A DNA stretch of 64,000 nucleotides from Hydrogenophilus sp. (lineage in GTDB: Bacteria; Pseudomonadota; Gammaproteobacteria; Burkholderiales; Thiobacillaceae). Shown in pieces: positions 48,942-58,801 of the stretch. Below the pieces are notes generated by a model. That model saw nothing but the letters and a program-made list of their open reading frames with translations, searched no databases and had not been told where the DNA came from. Positions within the stretch are counted from its first letter, which is position 1, and every line of letters starts with the position of its first letter. The translations under genes were made by a program, and so were the position numbers. The DNA is taken from assembly GCA_020725265.1 (NCBI GenBank), contig DYFK01000002.1, positions 150,288 through 214,287 on the forward strand, written 5' to 3'.

Positions 48942-48946
48942 CGGTT

Positions 48947-49366
48947 TCAGTCCCGACGATCCTGCCTGTCGAGCCTTCCCACATCGGCCAGAATCTGCCT
49001 GACCAGCATCTCGATGGTGACGCGTAACGGTGATTTTGAGGTATTCAGATGAGCAATCAGGAGTTGCTCGATCCGCTCCGCCAGCTCGTCGATTTCACAC
49101 GGTGGGACTTGACTCGTGTCAGGCCCGGATGGATTTTCCTGATACACCGGTCGAGAAGCTGCGGAATTCCCGGATGACGAGGGAGATGGGTTCACTGATA
49201 ACTCCCGCGCATCCTTGTCCGGAGGTGCCCACCCTGACTCAACCACTTCCGTCAGTGTCGGAAAATCCTCTTCGGCTCGATCCCTGTCGGCCAGTGCATC
49301 GGGGCCACGCTTCCCAAGCAGTGCGGAAGCCTTGTCGATCAGATCACCATCGGGGTTCGAGATCAT
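48947..49366 (-). CDS. Conserved hypothetical protein between holC and valS
   Basis: The 139-residue soluble protein has a conserved-looking N terminus (DKASALLGKRGPDALADRDR, then FPTLTEVVESG), a Ser/Pro-rich low-complexity middle, and an amphipathic helical C terminus (EIDELAERIEQLLIAHLNTS, VTIEMLVRQILADVGRLD). The ATG overlaps the holC stop as ATGA, so it is translated with the chi subunit. Genes of this kind lie at this spot in several betaproteobacteria; function is unknown. Confidence 0.8.
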   Translation of the reverse strand: MISNPDGDLIDKASALLGKRGPDALADRDRAEEDFPTLTEVVESGWAPPDKDARELSVNPSPSSSGNSAASRPVYQENPSGPDTSQVPPCEIDELAERIEQLLIAHLNTSKSPLRVTIEMLVRQILADVGRLDRQDRRD

Positions 49367-49788
49367 GCGCGTGAGGATAAATCATGACTTGCCAACTGGT
49401 AGCCCCGTTCACGGTAGTAGCGAAATCGCTCGCGACCGCGTTCACGATCCGCCTCGTCAACCCCCACGATTTCAAGAACCCGCTCGAATCGAGCGAAACA
49501 GCCGGGTGCGGCTGCCTCAAGGTTGATCAGGATATCCGCGCGTCCGAGCTCATCCGGGATGGTGCCGATCAGGATCGGTGTTTGCGCGGCCAGGGCATGA
49601 CCACATCGCACATGTGGCAGGAAATCACGCTGCTCTCTTGTCCAGAAGTCGTGATCCAGCCTGGTTGCCAGAACGGTATCGTCGACGTAGACCAGCGTGT
49701 TCAATCCGCGTCCGAACGCTTTGGTCGCCAGCTTGCGAGCGACCTCAAGCTTATCCGAGGCATTGAAATAAAAATCGATATGCGTCAT
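49363..49788 (-). CDS. holC: DNA polymerase III chi subunit
   Basis: The 141-residue protein starts MTHIDFYFNASDKLEVARKL, the chi opening, and has VYVDDTVLATRLDHDFWT and FLPHVRC with PILIGT. Chi joins the clamp loader to SSB through psi. The ATG at 49788 was preferred by family length; an upstream ATG at 49800 would add four residues. It is coupled to the next gene by ATGA. Confidence 0.92.
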   Translation of the reverse strand: MTHIDFYFNASDKLEVARKLATKAFGRGLNTLVYVDDTVLATRLDHDFWTREQRDFLPHVRCGHALAAQTPILIGTIPDELGRADILINLEAAAPGCFARFERVLEIVGVDEADRERGRERFRYYRERGYQLASHDLSSRA

Positions 49789-49877
49789 GCGATCACTCAT
49801 GAACAAGTGCTCGCAAGGTTAGAAGGAATCCGTCTGGTACGCCAGTCCAGTCATGGCCGGCTGGAACAACAACGAAA

Positions 49878-49899
49878 GAGGCCGGCATACGCCGGCCTC
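49878..49899 (-). terminator. Intrinsic terminator of the alpha operon (after rplQ)
   Basis: On the minus strand GAGGCCGGC-GTAT-GCCGGCCTC, a perfect 9-bp stem with a 4-nt loop, is followed by TTTCGTTGTTGTT. It lies 25 bp beyond the rplQ stop and ends the long r-protein cluster before holC. Confidence 0.88.
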
Positions 49900-49923
49900 C
49901 TTCCGCTTGGAATGACAACCTGC

Positions 49924-50322
49924 TCAGGCAGCCGCGACGGACTCTACGGACGCGGACTCATCCACTTCGCGATCGACCAGCTCGACATAAGCCATGGGAG
50001 CGTTGTCGCCTTGCCGGAAGCCGAACTTCAGGATGCGCACGTAACCGCCTGGGCGTTGCATGAAACGGGGACCAAGTTCATCAAACAATTTGACCACCAT
50101 GTCACGATCGCGGAGACGATCGAAGGCAAGGCGCCGATTGGCCAGGCTCGGCTTCTTGCCCAAGGTGATCAGGGGCTCGACGACCTTGCGCAATTCCTTA
50201 GCCTTGGGCAGCGTGGTCTTGATGGCTTCGTGCTTGAGCAGCGCGATGGACAGGTTGCGCAACAGCGCCTGACGATGGCTGCTGGTGCGGTTCAGTTTGC
50301 GATGAGAGAGACGGTGGCGCAT
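49924..50322 (-). CDS. rplQ: 50S ribosomal protein bL17
   Basis: The 132-residue protein has the L17 opening [20 protein letters not shown] and the segment [20 protein letters not shown]. It is the last gene of the alpha operon, 16 bp after rpoA, and is followed by a strong terminator. It lines the peptide exit tunnel region of the large subunit. Confidence 0.98.
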   Translation of the reverse strand: MRHRLSHRKLNRTSSHRQALLRNLSIALLKHEAIKTTLPKAKELRKVVEPLITLGKKPSLANRRLAFDRLRDRDMVVKLFDELGPRFMQRPGGYVRILKFGFRQGDNAPMAYVELVDREVDESASVESVAAA

Positions 50323-50338
50323 TTCTTCTACCTCTTGA

Positions 50339-51331
50339 TCAGGGCTTGTCGAGGCCCACTGGCGGCCAGTTTTCGAGTTTCATGCCCAAGGTCAGGCCAC
50401 GCGCCGCAAGCACGTCCTTGATTTCATTCAGGGACTTGCGGCCGAGGTTGGGCGTCTTGAGTAGTTCTGTTTCGGTACGCTGGATCAGGTCACCAATATA
50501 GTAAATATTCTCGGCCTTCAGGCAGTTCGCGGAACGCACGGTCAATTCGAGCTCGTCGACCGGTCGCAACAGAATCGGATCGATTTGCGCGGTCGTCGGC
50601 TTGCTCGTCGATTGTTCACCTCGCGGCATCGCGCCCTGAAGATCTGCGAACGAGGCCAGCTGTTCGATCAGAACCCGCGCCGCCGCGCGCACCGCCTCGG
50701 TAGGCTCGACGACACCATTGGTCTCGATTTCAAGAATCAGCTTGTCAAGATCGGTACGCTGCTCGACACGAGCGCTCTCCACATTGAAGCTAACCTTACT
50801 GACTGGGCTGAACAAGGCATCGACCATGATCACACCCACGGAACGACTTTCCTCATTGCGCGGACGAACGCTGGCGGGCACATAACCCCTTCCGGCCTCA
50901 ACCTTGATCTCCATTTCAAGCTTGCCGCCCTTGGTAAGGTGGGCAATGACATGGTCGGAATTCAGAATCTCGACGTCATGCCCCGCCTGGATATCCGCGG
51001 CGGTGACCGGGCCTTCGACAGATTTGCGGATCGTCAGGATCGCCTCGTCGCGATTGTTAAGCTTGACTGCCAAACCCTTGAGATTCAGCAAGATATCAAC
51101 GACATCCTCCTGGACGCCATCAATCGCGGAATACTCATGGACGACGCCAGCAATACGAACCTCGGTCGGCGCATATCCCTGCATCGAGGACAGCAGGATG
51201 CGGCGTAACGCATTACCCAAGGTATGGCCGTAGCCGCGCTCGAAGGGCTCGAGTGTGATTCGAGCCTGGCGAGGAGAAATGCTGTTCACCTCCACGATAC
51301 GGGGTTTCAGCAGTTCACCAGTATTCGACAT
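50339..51331 (-). CDS. rpoA: RNA polymerase alpha subunit
   Basis: The 330-residue protein has the dimerisation N-terminal domain ([29 protein letters not shown]-like start) and the C-terminal helix-hairpin domain ([33 protein letters not shown]) that contacts UP elements and activators. The start at 51331 gives [11 protein letters not shown]; an in-frame start at 51346 is less likely. Gene order rpsM-rpsK-rpsD-rpoA-rplQ is the classic alpha operon. Confidence 0.98.
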   Translation of the reverse strand: MSNTGELLKPRIVEVNSISPRQARITLEPFERGYGHTLGNALRRILLSSMQGYAPTEVRIAGVVHEYSAIDGVQEDVVDILLNLKGLAVKLNNRDEAILTIRKSVEGPVTAADIQAGHDVEILNSDHVIAHLTKGGKLEMEIKVEAGRGYVPASVRPRNEESRSVGVIMVDALFSPVSKVSFNVESARVEQRTDLDKLILEIETNGVVEPTEAVRAAARVLIEQLASFADLQGAMPRGEQSTSKPTTAQIDPILLRPVDELELTVRSANCLKAENIYYIGDLIQRTETELLKTPNLGRKSLNEIKDVLAARGLTLGMKLENWPPVGLDKP

Positions 51332-51390
51332 AGCGGATTCCTTCACTGTGCTCGGTGAGGCCGGTCAGGACAGCCCGCACCGGCGTGCCA

Positions 51391-52017
51391 TTACTTGGAA
51401 TAAAGTTCAACCACCAAGGATTCATTGATGGTGGCAGGCAATTCGGCGCGCTGCGGCAGCGCCTTGAAAGTGCCCTTCAATTCCTTGACATCAACCTCTA
51501 TCCACTCCGGAAAACCACGGCTCTCAGCCGCCTCGACAGACGCTTTCACGCGCAGCTGCGATTTGGCGCGATCAGCAACGGAGACCACGTCCCCGGGCTT
51601 GACCTTGTAGGAAGGGATATTCACCCGACGCCCATTGACCAGAATGCCGTTGTGACGAACCACCTGACGCGCCTCGGTACGGGACGCTCCAAAGCCCATG
51701 CGATACGCGACACTGTCGAGCCTTGACTCCAGCAACTGGAGCAGGTTTTCACCCGTGACACCCTTGCGACGGTCCGCCTCCTTATAAGTCAGACGGAACT
51801 GAGCTTCCAGGACGCCGTAGATACGACGCACCTTCTGCTTTTCACGGAGGTGAACGCCATAGTCGGAGAGACGCGCCTGCTTGGCGCCATGCTGTCCGGG
51901 AACCTGATTACGGCGCTCAATGGCGCATTTTTCCGTGAAGCACTTCTCACCCTTGAGAAAAAGCTTCTCCGCCTCTCGGCGGCATTGACGGCACTTCGGA
52001 TCCAGATTGCGAGCCAC
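51391..52017 (-). CDS. rpsD: 30S ribosomal protein uS4
   Basis: The 208-residue protein has the S4 RNA-binding domain ([20 protein letters not shown] and [20 protein letters not shown]). Near the N terminus Cys residues occur as [18 protein letters not shown], a possible zinc site. S4 nucleates 30S assembly and, in E. coli, represses the alpha operon by binding its leader. Confidence 0.98.
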   Translation of the reverse strand: MARNLDPKCRQCRREAEKLFLKGEKCFTEKCAIERRNQVPGQHGAKQARLSDYGVHLREKQKVRRIYGVLEAQFRLTYKEADRRKGVTGENLLQLLESRLDSVAYRMGFGASRTEARQVVRHNGILVNGRRVNIPSYKVKPGDVVSVADRAKSQLRVKASVEAAESRGFPEWIEVDVKELKGTFKALPQRAELPATINESLVVELYSK

Positions 52018-52035
52018 GATCTACTCTCCTGTTAC

Positions 52036-52428
52036 TCAGATACGGCGCTTCTTAGGCGGACGGCAGCCGTTATGCGGCATGGGCGTCACATCGGAAATGC
52101 TCGTAATCTTGTAACCGAGCGAATTCAGCGCGCGCACCGTGGAGTCGCGGCCGGGGCCAGGACCCTTGATGCGAACCTCGAGATTCTTGACGCCATATTC
52201 CTGAGCCATTTTCCCAGCGTTCTCCGCCGCGACCTGGGCAGCGAAAGGCGTGCTCTTGCGCGACCCCTTGAATCCAGCGCCACCAGCGGTTGCCCAAGCA
52301 AGCGCGTTACCCTGCCGATCCGTAATCGTGACGATGGTGTTATTAAAAGACGCGTGGACATGCGCGACGCCGTCCACAACGCTTTTCTTTACTTTTTTGC
52401 GCACTCGCGCAGCACTTGCCTTAGCCAT
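52036..52428 (-). CDS. rpsK: 30S ribosomal protein uS11
   Basis: The 130-residue protein has the S11 pattern [19 protein letters not shown] and [19 protein letters not shown], and a basic C terminus ending KKRRI. It forms part of the 30S platform. It is in the alpha operon between rpsM and rpsD. Confidence 0.98.
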   Translation of the reverse strand: MAKASAARVRKKVKKSVVDGVAHVHASFNNTIVTITDRQGNALAWATAGGAGFKGSRKSTPFAAQVAAENAGKMAQEYGVKNLEVRIKGPGPGRDSTVRALNSLGYKITSISDVTPMPHNGCRPPKKRRI

Positions 52429-52439
52429 GTTTTATCCTG

Positions 52440-52802
52440 TCACTTCTTGATCTGCATCTGCTTGCGAGGCCCCTTGCGGGTACGCGCGTTGGTGCGAGTT
52501 CGCTGGCCACGCAGCGGCAGGCCCTTGCGATGACGAACCCCTCGGTAGCACCCAAGATCCATCAAGCGCTTGATATTCATCGTGACCTCACGACGCAGAT
52601 CACCCTCAACTGTAAACCTGCCAACACCATCACGTAGCTTTTCCACGTCCGCGTCAGTCAGATCCTTCATCTTGACCGTGGGACCCACACCGGCATCGAG
52701 ACAGATCTGGCGCGCGCGCGAGCGCCCAATGCCAAATATCGCGGTCAACGCAATTTCAGCGTGCTTGTGGTTCGGGATGTTAACCCCTGCAATCCGGGCC
52801 AT
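52440..52802 (-). CDS. rpsM: 30S ribosomal protein uS13
   Basis: The 120-residue protein has [20 protein letters not shown] and [20 protein letters not shown]. It forms part of the small-subunit head and touches the P-site tRNA and uL5. It is the first gene of the alpha operon, only about 30 bp from a near-consensus promoter (52832-52860). Confidence 0.98.
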   Translation of the reverse strand: MARIAGVNIPNHKHAEIALTAIFGIGRSRARQICLDAGVGPTVKMKDLTDADVEKLRDGVGRFTVEGDLRREVTMNIKRLMDLGCYRGVRHRKGLPLRGQRTRTNARTRKGPRKQMQIKK

Positions 52803-52831
52803 GAACTAACCCCCAACAATCGAAACGTTAA

Positions 52832-52860
52832 ATTATACAAGAAGGCGCAAGAGTTGCCAA
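52832..52860 (-). promoter_or_regulatory. Alpha operon promoter upstream of rpsM
   Basis: On the minus strand TTGGCA (52855-52860), a 17-bp spacer and TATAAT (52832-52837) form a near-consensus sigma-70 promoter in the rpmJ-rpsM gap. Predicted start is near 52825, leaving a leader of about 23 nt before rpsM. The -35 lies inside a hairpin (GAGTTGC-TTG-GCAACTC, 52851-52867) that also overlaps the rpmJ stop. Confidence 0.8.
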
Positions 52861-52865
52861 GCAAC

Positions 52866-52979
52866 TCAACCCTGACGCTGTTTGTGTCGTGCCTCGCTGC
52901 AAATCACCCGCACCACACCATGACGACGAACAATCTTGCACTTCCGGCAAATCTTCTTGACAGAGGCCTGCACTCGCAT
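52866..52979 (-). CDS. rpmJ: 50S ribosomal protein bL36
   Basis: This 37-residue ORF reads [20 protein letters not shown] and ends RHKQRQG. Cys11, Cys14, Cys27 and His32 form the zinc ribbon of the C+ form of L36. It is 19 bp downstream of infA and precedes the alpha operon promoter. Confidence 0.97.
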   Translation of the reverse strand: MRVQASVKKICRKCKIVRRHGVVRVICSEARHKQRQG

Positions 52980-52998
52980 GTCGAGCTCCTTTAAAAAA

Positions 52999-53217
52999 TT
53001 ACTTCGCACGGTAAACGATACGCGCGCGGGTCAAATCGTACGGCGTCAGCTCTACGGTAACTTTGTCGCCAGGCAGAATGCGAATGTAATGCATGCGCAT
53101 TCTGCCTGAAATGTGCGACAGAACAGTATGGCCGTTCTCGAGCTTCACGCGAAATGTGGCGTTTGGCAGGTTTTCGACAACCTCACCCTGCATCTGGATG
53201 ACATCATCTTTCGCCAT
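52999..53217 (-). CDS. infA: Translation initiation factor IF-1
   Basis: The 72-residue OB-fold protein starts [20 protein letters not shown] and contains [20 protein letters not shown] and [14 protein letters not shown]. It binds the ribosomal A site during initiation. It lies between secY and rpmJ, the usual betaproteobacterial position in the spc region. Confidence 0.98.
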   Translation of the reverse strand: MAKDDVIQMQGEVVENLPNATFRVKLENGHTVLSHISGRMRMHYIRILPGDKVTVELTPYDLTRARIVYRAK

Positions 53218-53239
53218 ATCGCGGAAGCCGCCAGGCTAA

Positions 53240-54565
53240 CTACCTTGCAACAAAATTACCGCCCTTGAAGTTGGCCTTCTTGAGCAGACTCTCATATTGA
53301 TGAGTCATGATGTAAGCCTGAACCTGAGCCATGAAATCCATGGAAACCACGACGATAATCAACAATGAGGTACCGCCGAAGTAAAACGGGACATTCCATT
53401 TGACAATTAGAAACTCGGGGATCAAACAGACCAACGTGATGTATACCGCACCCACAAGTGTCAACCGAGTCATTACCTTATCGATATATCGCGCAGTCTG
53501 CTCACCAGGACGGTAGCCGGGGATGAACGCACCACTCTTCTTCAGGTTATCCGCGGTTTCTTTCGGATTAAAAACCAAGGCCGTATAGAAAAAACAAAAG
53601 AAGAAAATGGCAGCGGCGTACAACATCACATAAACGGGTTGCCCAGGGGATAGAGCCGCACCAATATCCTTAAGCCAGTTCAAAGACTCGCTGGAACCAA
53701 AGAAACCAGCGATTGTTGCCGGGAACAGAATAATCGAGCTGGCAAAAATGGGGGGGATTACGCCCGCCATATTCAGCTTCAGGGGCAAGTGCGAGCTCTG
53801 GCCAGCGTATACCTTGTTTCCAACCTGGCGCTTGGCGTAATTCACCAGAATCTTGCGTTGTCCACGCTCGACGAAAACGACAAACGCCGTGATCACCAGC
53901 GCGCCGACAAAGAGCATCAGGACCAGCGGGATCGAGAAAGCGCCAGTACGCGCAAGCTCAAGCGTTCCACCGATAGCAGCGGGCAGACCAGCGACGATGC
54001 CCGCAAAAATAATTACAGAAATACCGTTCCCGAGGCCGCGCTCTGTGATCTGCTCACCAAGCCACATCAGGAACATGGTGCCTGCAACAAGAGTGACAAC
54101 CGTGGTCAGTCTGAACATTACCCCCGGATCAAGAACAAGACCCGCCTGACTCTCCAATGCAATCGAAATGCCAATAGCTTGGAAAAAAGCCAGGAAGACA
54201 GTGCCATATCGGGTGTACTGCGTAATTTTCCTTCGGCCGGCCTCACCCTCTTTCTTGAGGGCCTCCAGCTGAGGAGACACGACGGTCAGCAGCTGCATGA
54301 TGATCGATGCCGAGATATAGGGCATGATCCCCAACGCAAAAACCGAGAATCGGGACAGTGCGCCGCCCGAGAACATGTTGAACATGCCCAGGATCCCTCC
54401 CTGCTGGGAGCGGAACAATTGCTCCAGTACCGCAGGGTCAATTCCGGGAACGGGGATGAAAGATCCGATCCGGAAGACTATAAGAGCACCCAACAGGAAC
54501 CACAAGCGACGCTTGAGGTCACCCATTTTTCCAGTTTGCATCAAAAGGTTGGCGGCGCTGGACAA
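53240..54565 (-). CDS. secY: Protein translocase subunit SecY (TTG start)
   Basis: The 441-residue, ten-helix core of the Sec channel has the family patterns [18 protein letters not shown] (with R/P plug region following) and [14 protein letters not shown] in a cytosolic loop. No ATG lies at the expected position: the frame opens with TTG at 54565, preceded by GGGAAG at 6 bp. The next ATG (54541) gives [15 protein letters not shown] but lacks a ribosome-binding site. The TTG start is therefore preferred. Confidence 0.95.
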   Translation of the reverse strand: MSSAANLLMQTGKMGDLKRRLWFLLGALIVFRIGSFIPVPGIDPAVLEQLFRSQQGGILGMFNMFSGGALSRFSVFALGIMPYISASIIMQLLTVVSPQLEALKKEGEAGRRKITQYTRYGTVFLAFFQAIGISIALESQAGLVLDPGVMFRLTTVVTLVAGTMFLMWLGEQITERGLGNGISVIIFAGIVAGLPAAIGGTLELARTGAFSIPLVLMLFVGALVITAFVVFVERGQRKILVNYAKRQVGNKVYAGQSSHLPLKLNMAGVIPPIFASSIILFPATIAGFFGSSESLNWLKDIGAALSPGQPVYVMLYAAAIFFFCFFYTALVFNPKETADNLKKSGAFIPGYRPGEQTARYIDKVMTRLTLVGAVYITLVCLIPEFLIVKWNVPFYFGGTSLLIIVVVSMDFMAQVQAYIMTHQYESLLKKANFKGGNFVAR

Positions 54566-54596
54566 AATCGTCTTCCCGGAAATTTTCTGACGTTAC

Positions 54597-55052
54597 TTAC
54601 TCAGCATCCGCCGAGCCGGCAGCTGATACAGTACCCCCAGCCGCTTCAATGGCCTTACGAGCGCCTTTCGTCACCGAAAGGCCGTCGATCTTAATCGCCT
54701 TGTCTACTGTTCCCGCCAAGATCACCTTCACGCTTTTGGCCAAAAAGGGGACCAAGCCAGCCTGCTTGAGCACAAGCATATCGATTACATCAACAGGCAG
54801 TGCACCAATATCCCCAAGGCGGACTTCCGACTTGAATGCACGATCTAGCGAAATGAAGCCGCGCTTGGGAAGCCGGCGAGCCATCGGCATCTGACCGCCC
54901 TCAAAGCCGACTTTGTGAAATCCGCCCGCGCGCGATTTCTGGCCCTTATGGCCACGGCCGGCGGTTTTTCCAAGGCCAGACCCAATACCACGTCCCACTC
55001 GCTTACCGACTCTCTTGCTGCCGATGCCCGGCTTGAGTTCGTTGAGTTTCAT
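54597..55052 (-). CDS. rplO: 50S ribosomal protein uL15
   Basis: The 151-residue protein starts [20 protein letters not shown] and has the Gly-rich [17 protein letters not shown]. The ATG at 55052 overlaps the rpmD stop as TGATG; a GTG one codon upstream is also possible. It is in the spc operon before secY. Confidence 0.97.
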   Translation of the reverse strand: MKLNELKPGIGSKRVGKRVGRGIGSGLGKTAGRGHKGQKSRAGGFHKVGFEGGQMPMARRLPKRGFISLDRAFKSEVRLGDIGALPVDVIDMLVLKQAGLVPFLAKSVKVILAGTVDKAIKIDGLSVTKGARKAIEAAGGTVSAAGSADAE

Positions 55053-55243
55053 CACGCCACCTCGGACTTGACCAGATAATTCACACGTTTCACCATGCCG
55101 CGCACTGCCGGGGTGTCTTCAAGAACCACACTCTGATTCAAGCGCTTCAACCCAAGACCACGGACACAGGCACGGTGCTTTTCGATAGTACCAATGGGAC
55201 TTTTGATCAAGGTAACCTTGATCTTGGCGTCACTAACAGACAT
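55052..55243 (-). CDS. rpmD: 50S ribosomal protein uL30
   Basis: The 63-residue protein has the L30 pattern [20 protein letters not shown] and [20 protein letters not shown]. It lies 3 bp after rpsE and is coupled to rplO by TGATG. Confidence 0.97.
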   Translation of the reverse strand: MSVSDAKIKVTLIKSPIGTIEKHRACVRGLGLKRLNQSVVLEDTPAVRGMVKRVNYLVKSEVA

Positions 55244-55246
55244 GAC

Positions 55247-55765
55247 TTACTCCAGGATTTCGGCAACGGACTTGCCACGCTTGGCGGCAACTTCGCTAGC
55301 AGTAGACATGCTGGCAAGACCATTCAGTGTTGCGCGCACAACATTGTAAGGATTGGTTGACCCGAGACATTTGGCCAGCACATTACGCACACCCATGACC
55401 TCGAATACGGCCCGCATCGCGCCACCCGCAATGATTCCAGTACCTTCGGAAGCCGGCTGGATCAGAACAACGGATGCGCCATGCTTTCCAACGGCGGCAT
55501 GATGGAAGGTGCCATCCTTGAGGGGCACCTTGATCATTTTCCTGCGCGCCTCCTCCATCGCCTTGGTGACAGCAACCGGCACCTCGCGCGACTTACCCTT
55601 GCCCATGCCGACGCCACCATCGTCATCCCCCACCACGGTCAACGCCGCGAAGCCTAGGATACGACCACCCTTAACGACCTTGGTCACACGATTGACAGAG
55701 ATCATCTTCTCCTTCAGGCCATCTCCCTGATCCTGCTGCTGTTGCTGCTGTATGGGTCTCGCCAT
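55247..55765 (-). CDS. rpsE: 30S ribosomal protein uS5
   Basis: The 172-residue protein has [20 protein letters not shown] and [20 protein letters not shown], the double-stranded RNA-binding and S5 domains. The N terminus has an unusual poly-Gln stretch ([16 protein letters not shown]). S5 contributes to decoding fidelity. Confidence 0.97.
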   Translation of the reverse strand: MARPIQQQQQQDQGDGLKEKMISVNRVTKVVKGGRILGFAALTVVGDDDGGVGMGKGKSREVPVAVTKAMEEARRKMIKVPLKDGTFHHAAVGKHGASVVLIQPASEGTGIIAGGAMRAVFEVMGVRNVLAKCLGSTNPYNVVRATLNGLASMSTASEVAAKRGKSVAEILE

Positions 55766-55777
55766 GATATTCCTCGC

Positions 55778-56131
55778 TTAAAACTGCAAGCCGTGCTCAC
55801 GCGCGGCATCCGCCAATGCCTTAATACGACCATGAAAGGCAAAGCCGGAACGGTCGAAGGCCACTTTCTCAACGCCAAGACCCCTAGCCTTTTCGGCGAT
55901 GCGCTGCCCAATCAATCTGGCCGCGTCAACATTGCCGCCATTCTTGACCTGTTCGCGGACTGCCTTTTCCAGGGTAGACGCGGAAGCCAGGACAGAGCCG
56001 CCAGTCGCGTCAATGATCTGGGCATAAATATGGGAGTTGCTGCGATGCACGCAAAGACGGATCGCGCCAAGCTCCGCGAATTTCGCTCGGGGCTTACGCG
56101 CCCTGCGTATGCGCCGGATTTTTTTGTCCAT
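55778..56131 (-). CDS. rplR: 50S ribosomal protein uL18
   Basis: The 117-residue protein has [20 protein letters not shown] and [20 protein letters not shown]. It binds 5S rRNA. It lies 12 bp upstream of rpsE in the spc operon. Confidence 0.97.
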   Translation of the reverse strand: MDKKIRRIRRARKPRAKFAELGAIRLCVHRSNSHIYAQIIDATGGSVLASASTLEKAVREQVKNGGNVDAARLIGQRIAEKARGLGVEKVAFDRSGFAFHGRIKALADAAREHGLQF

Positions 56132-56146
56132 TGAAAATGCTCCAGA

Positions 56147-56680
56147 TTATTTCTTCTTGGTCTCTTTAATGACCACGACCTCGTCCGCGTAGCGAACACC
56201 CTTGCCCTTGTAGGGCTCTGGCTTCCGATAGGCCCTAACATCAGCCGCGACCTGACCAACCTTCTGCTTGTCCAAACCCTTGATCAGGATTTCCGTCTGA
56301 CTTGGCGTTTCCACCTTGACGCCCTCAGGCATAATGTGCTCGACAGGGTGTGAAAAACCCAATGTCAGATTCAGCTTGTCACCCTGTGCCTGGGCACGAT
56401 AGCCCACCCCAACAAGCGTCAGTTTTTTGGTGAACCCCATGGTCACACCCTGAACCATGTTGGCGAGCAACGCACGCATGGTCCCGGACATGGCGTGAGC
56501 GCCACGACTCTGGTCAATAGCAGCGACTTTCAATTGGCCATCGACCAGCTCAACGCCAATCCCAGCTCCGATCGACTGCGACAGAGCCCCCAAAGGCCCC
56601 TTGAGGGTGACCACGCCCGCCGCAACGTTAACCTCAACGCCGGCCGGCACAGTGATTGGATTTTTAGCAACGCGAGACAT
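56147..56680 (-). CDS. rplF: 50S ribosomal protein uL6
   Basis: The 177-residue protein has [40 protein letters not shown] and [15 protein letters not shown]. It lies near the factor-binding site of the large subunit. It is in the spc operon between rpsH and rplR. Confidence 0.98.
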   Translation of the reverse strand: MSRVAKNPITVPAGVEVNVAAGVVTLKGPLGALSQSIGAGIGVELVDGQLKVAAIDQSRGAHAMSGTMRALLANMVQGVTMGFTKKLTLVGVGYRAQAQGDKLNLTLGFSHPVEHIMPEGVKVETPSQTEILIKGLDKQKVGQVAADVRAYRKPEPYKGKGVRYADEVVVIKETKKK

Positions 56681-56688
56681 GATTCACC

Positions 56689-57084
56689 TCAAGCCACAAC
56701 ACACAGAACTTCACCGCCCACACCAAGTGAACGCGCCTTACGGTCGGTCATGATGCCACGCGATGTCGAAACGATCGCGACACCCAAGCCATTCATGACA
56801 CGGGGCAGGCTATCCCGTCCCTTGTAGATACGGAGGCCCGGCTTGCTCACGCGTTCGATACGATCAATGACCGGCCGACCAGCGTAGTACTTGAGCATGA
56901 CCTCCATCTCAGGCAAACCAGAATTTTCATGCACAACAAAGCCGTCGATATACCCCTCATCCTCAAGCACCTTGGCAATAGCGCGCTTCATTTTCGAGGA
57001 AGGCATACGAACAGAAACCTTCTCGGTCTGCTGGCCATTGCGGATGCGGGTCAGCATGTCCGCGATCGGATCACTCATACTCAT
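56689..57084 (-). CDS. rpsH: 30S ribosomal protein uS8
   Basis: The 131-residue protein has [20 protein letters not shown] and the C-terminal [21 protein letters not shown]8 binds 16S rRNA helix 21 and in E. coli is the repressor of the spc operon. Confidence 0.98.
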   Translation of the reverse strand: MSMSDPIADMLTRIRNGQQTEKVSVRMPSSKMKRAIAKVLEDEGYIDGFVVHENSGLPEMEVMLKYYAGRPVIDRIERVSKPGLRIYKGRDSLPRVMNGLGVAIVSTSRGIMTDRKARSLGVGGEVLCVVA

Positions 57085-57095
57085 ATCGACACCCC

Positions 57096-57401
57096 TTACC
57101 AGCTTGCCTTGACCACGCCGGGAACCTCTCCCCTCATGGCAAACTCACGGATCATGTTCCTGCACAAACCAAACTTGCGGAAAACGCCACGCGGACGCCC
57201 GGTCAATTGGCAACGATTACGCAAGCGCGTCTCGCTCGCATTGCGCGGCATCGACTGCAGCCTCGCGCGGGCTTCCATGCGCTCTTCTTCGGCGCGCGCC
57301 GTGTCATTGATTACCGCCTTCAATTCGGCGCGCTTCGCCGCATATTTCTTAACCAGCTTGCGGCGCTTGTTTTCACGGTTGATCAGTGCGAGCTTGGCCA
57401 T
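57096..57401 (-). CDS. rpsN: 30S ribosomal protein uS14 (zinc-free form)
   Basis: The 101-residue protein starts [20 protein letters not shown]. It is the long form with [20 protein letters not shown] and no CxxC pairs, so it does not bind zinc. It lies between rplE and rpsH as expected. Confidence 0.97.
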   Translation of the reverse strand: MAKLALINRENKRRKLVKKYAAKRAELKAVINDTARAEEERMEARARLQSMPRNASETRLRNRCQLTGRPRGVFRKFGLCRNMIREFAMRGEVPGVVKASW

Positions 57402-57408
57402 CGCAACC

Positions 57409-57948
57409 TCAATTCTTGAAAGGAAACTTGAACGCAGCCAACAATGCCTTGGCCTCTTCATCAGTCTTGGCGGTCGTGGTGATGGTGATGTTCATCCCAC
57501 GCAGAACGTCGATTTTCTCGTATTCAATTTCAGGGAAAATGATCTGCTCCTTGACGCCCATGTTGTAGTTACCACGACCGTCAAACCCCTTACCAGCGAT
57601 GCCGCGAAAATCCCGCACACGAGGAATCGCGATGGAAACCAAGCGGTCCAGGAATTCGTACATGCGTTCACGACGCAGAGTCACCATGCAACCAACCGGA
57701 TAGCCATCACGGATCTTGAATCCAGCGATGGATTTACGGGACAAAGTCACCACAGGCTTTTGGCCTGCGATTTTTGCCATGTCGCCAACCGCGTGCTCCA
57801 TGACCTTTTTATCACCCACCGCCTCGCCCACCCCCATATTGAGAGTGATCTTGGAGATGCGCGGCACTTCCATCGGTGACTTATAACCGAAACGGTCAGT
57901 CAACTGCTTGACCACGGTATCTTTGTAGAAATCATACATTCGCGCCAT
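57409..57948 (-). CDS. rplE: 50S ribosomal protein uL5
   Basis: The 179-residue protein has [20 protein letters not shown] and [20 protein letters not shown]. It binds 5S rRNA and contacts the small subunit. The ATG at 57948 (GAGG about 7 bp upstream) gives the usual family length. Confidence 0.98.
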   Translation of the reverse strand: MARMYDFYKDTVVKQLTDRFGYKSPMEVPRISKITLNMGVGEAVGDKKVMEHAVGDMAKIAGQKPVVTLSRKSIAGFKIRDGYPVGCMVTLRRERMYEFLDRLVSIAIPRVRDFRGIAGKGFDGRGNYNMGVKEQIIFPEIEYEKIDVLRGMNITITTTAKTDEEAKALLAAFKFPFKN

Positions 57949-57956
57949 GGCCACCC

Positions 57957-58271
57957 TCACGCATCCACTACTTCGCCATTGGACTTGAAGAACCGAACCT
58001 TTCGGCCATCCTCAAGCGTCCTTATCCCAACCCGATCCGCCTTACCCGTAACAGGGTTGAACAAGGCCACATTGGAAATATCAATGGGCATTTCCTTATC
58101 CTGGAAACCACCAGTGGTACCCCGCATGGGATTCGGTTTGACCGCCTTGCGCACACGATTCACACCCTCGACCACGAGAGCCGAAGCCAGAACCCTAAGC
58201 ACAGTACCTCGCTTACCCTTATCCTTACCGGTCAGCACAACCACATCGTCGCCCTTGCGAATCTTTCGCAT
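57957..58271 (-). CDS. rplX: 50S ribosomal protein uL24
   Basis: The 104-residue protein has the KOW motif near the start ([20 protein letters not shown]) and the segment [20 protein letters not shown]. It initiates 50S assembly. Confidence 0.97.
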   Translation of the reverse strand: MRKIRKGDDVVVLTGKDKGKRGTVLRVLASALVVEGVNRVRKAVKPNPMRGTTGGFQDKEMPIDISNVALFNPVTGKADRVGIRTLEDGRKVRFFKSNGEVVDA

Positions 58272-58283
58272 GCTTTGCTCTCC

Positions 58284-58652
58284 TTACAGGACTTCAGGCG
58301 CCAGCGAGACGATCTTCATGAACCTCTCACCACGCAACTCACGGGTCACAGGCCCAAAAATACGCGTACCAATCGGCTCAAGCTTATTATTGAGAAGCAC
58401 CGCAGCATTCTTATCAAACCGGATCAGCGAGCCATCGGCGCGACGAACACCCTTGGCCGTACGAACCACAACCGCGTTATAGACATCACCCTTCTTAACC
58501 CGGCCACGCGGGGCAGCATCCTTGATGCTGACCTTGATGATGTCACCAACACCTGCATATCGACGTTTCGAGCCACCCAACACCTTGATGCACATAACGC
58601 TACGCGCACCCGTGTTGTCAGCCACGTCCAAAATGGATTGCATCTGGATCAT
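58284..58652 (-). CDS. rplN: 50S ribosomal protein uL14
   Basis: The 122-residue protein starts [20 protein letters not shown] and has [20 protein letters not shown] and [18 protein letters not shown]. It is the first gene of the spc operon: a 149-bp gap with its own promoter separates it from rpsQ. Confidence 0.98.
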   Translation of the reverse strand: MIQMQSILDVADNTGARSVMCIKVLGGSKRRYAGVGDIIKVSIKDAAPRGRVKKGDVYNAVVVRTAKGVRRADGSLIRFDKNAAVLLNNKLEPIGTRIFGPVTRELRGERFMKIVSLAPEVL

Positions 58653-58697
58653 GTTTTCTCTCCAACTTGCCAGCGCACCAGACCAGCAGTTTTGGAT

Positions 58698-58753
58698 CCC
58701 GTTCGGGTTCAGCCGGCACGAATGCCGACCAGGAAATCTCGCGCTAGCGCGAG
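58698..58753 (-). ncRNA. Structured 5' leader of the spc operon (three hairpins)
   Basis: On the minus strand, downstream of the promoter, are three hairpins: CTCGCG-CTAG-CGCGAG (58738-58753) at about +6, CGGCA-TTCG-TGCCG (58714-58727) with a UUCG tetraloop, and CCCG-AA-CGGG (58698-58707). They precede the rplN ribosome-binding site (GGAGAGAAAAC). This is an mRNA leader element; a regulatory function is inferred, not shown. Confidence 0.5.
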
Positions 58754-58765
58754 GAAAAGACGATA

Positions 58766-58795
58766 ATTATAAACACCATCTTCTCGCGCCGGCAA
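58766..58795 (-). promoter_or_regulatory. spc operon promoter upstream of rplN
   Basis: On the minus strand TTGCCG (58790-58795), an 18-bp spacer and TATAAT (58766-58771) lie in the rpsQ-rplN gap, the place of P-spc in E. coli. Predicted start near 58759 leaves a leader of about 107 nt before rplN. Confidence 0.75.
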
Positions 58796-58801
58796 GAAAA
58801 A

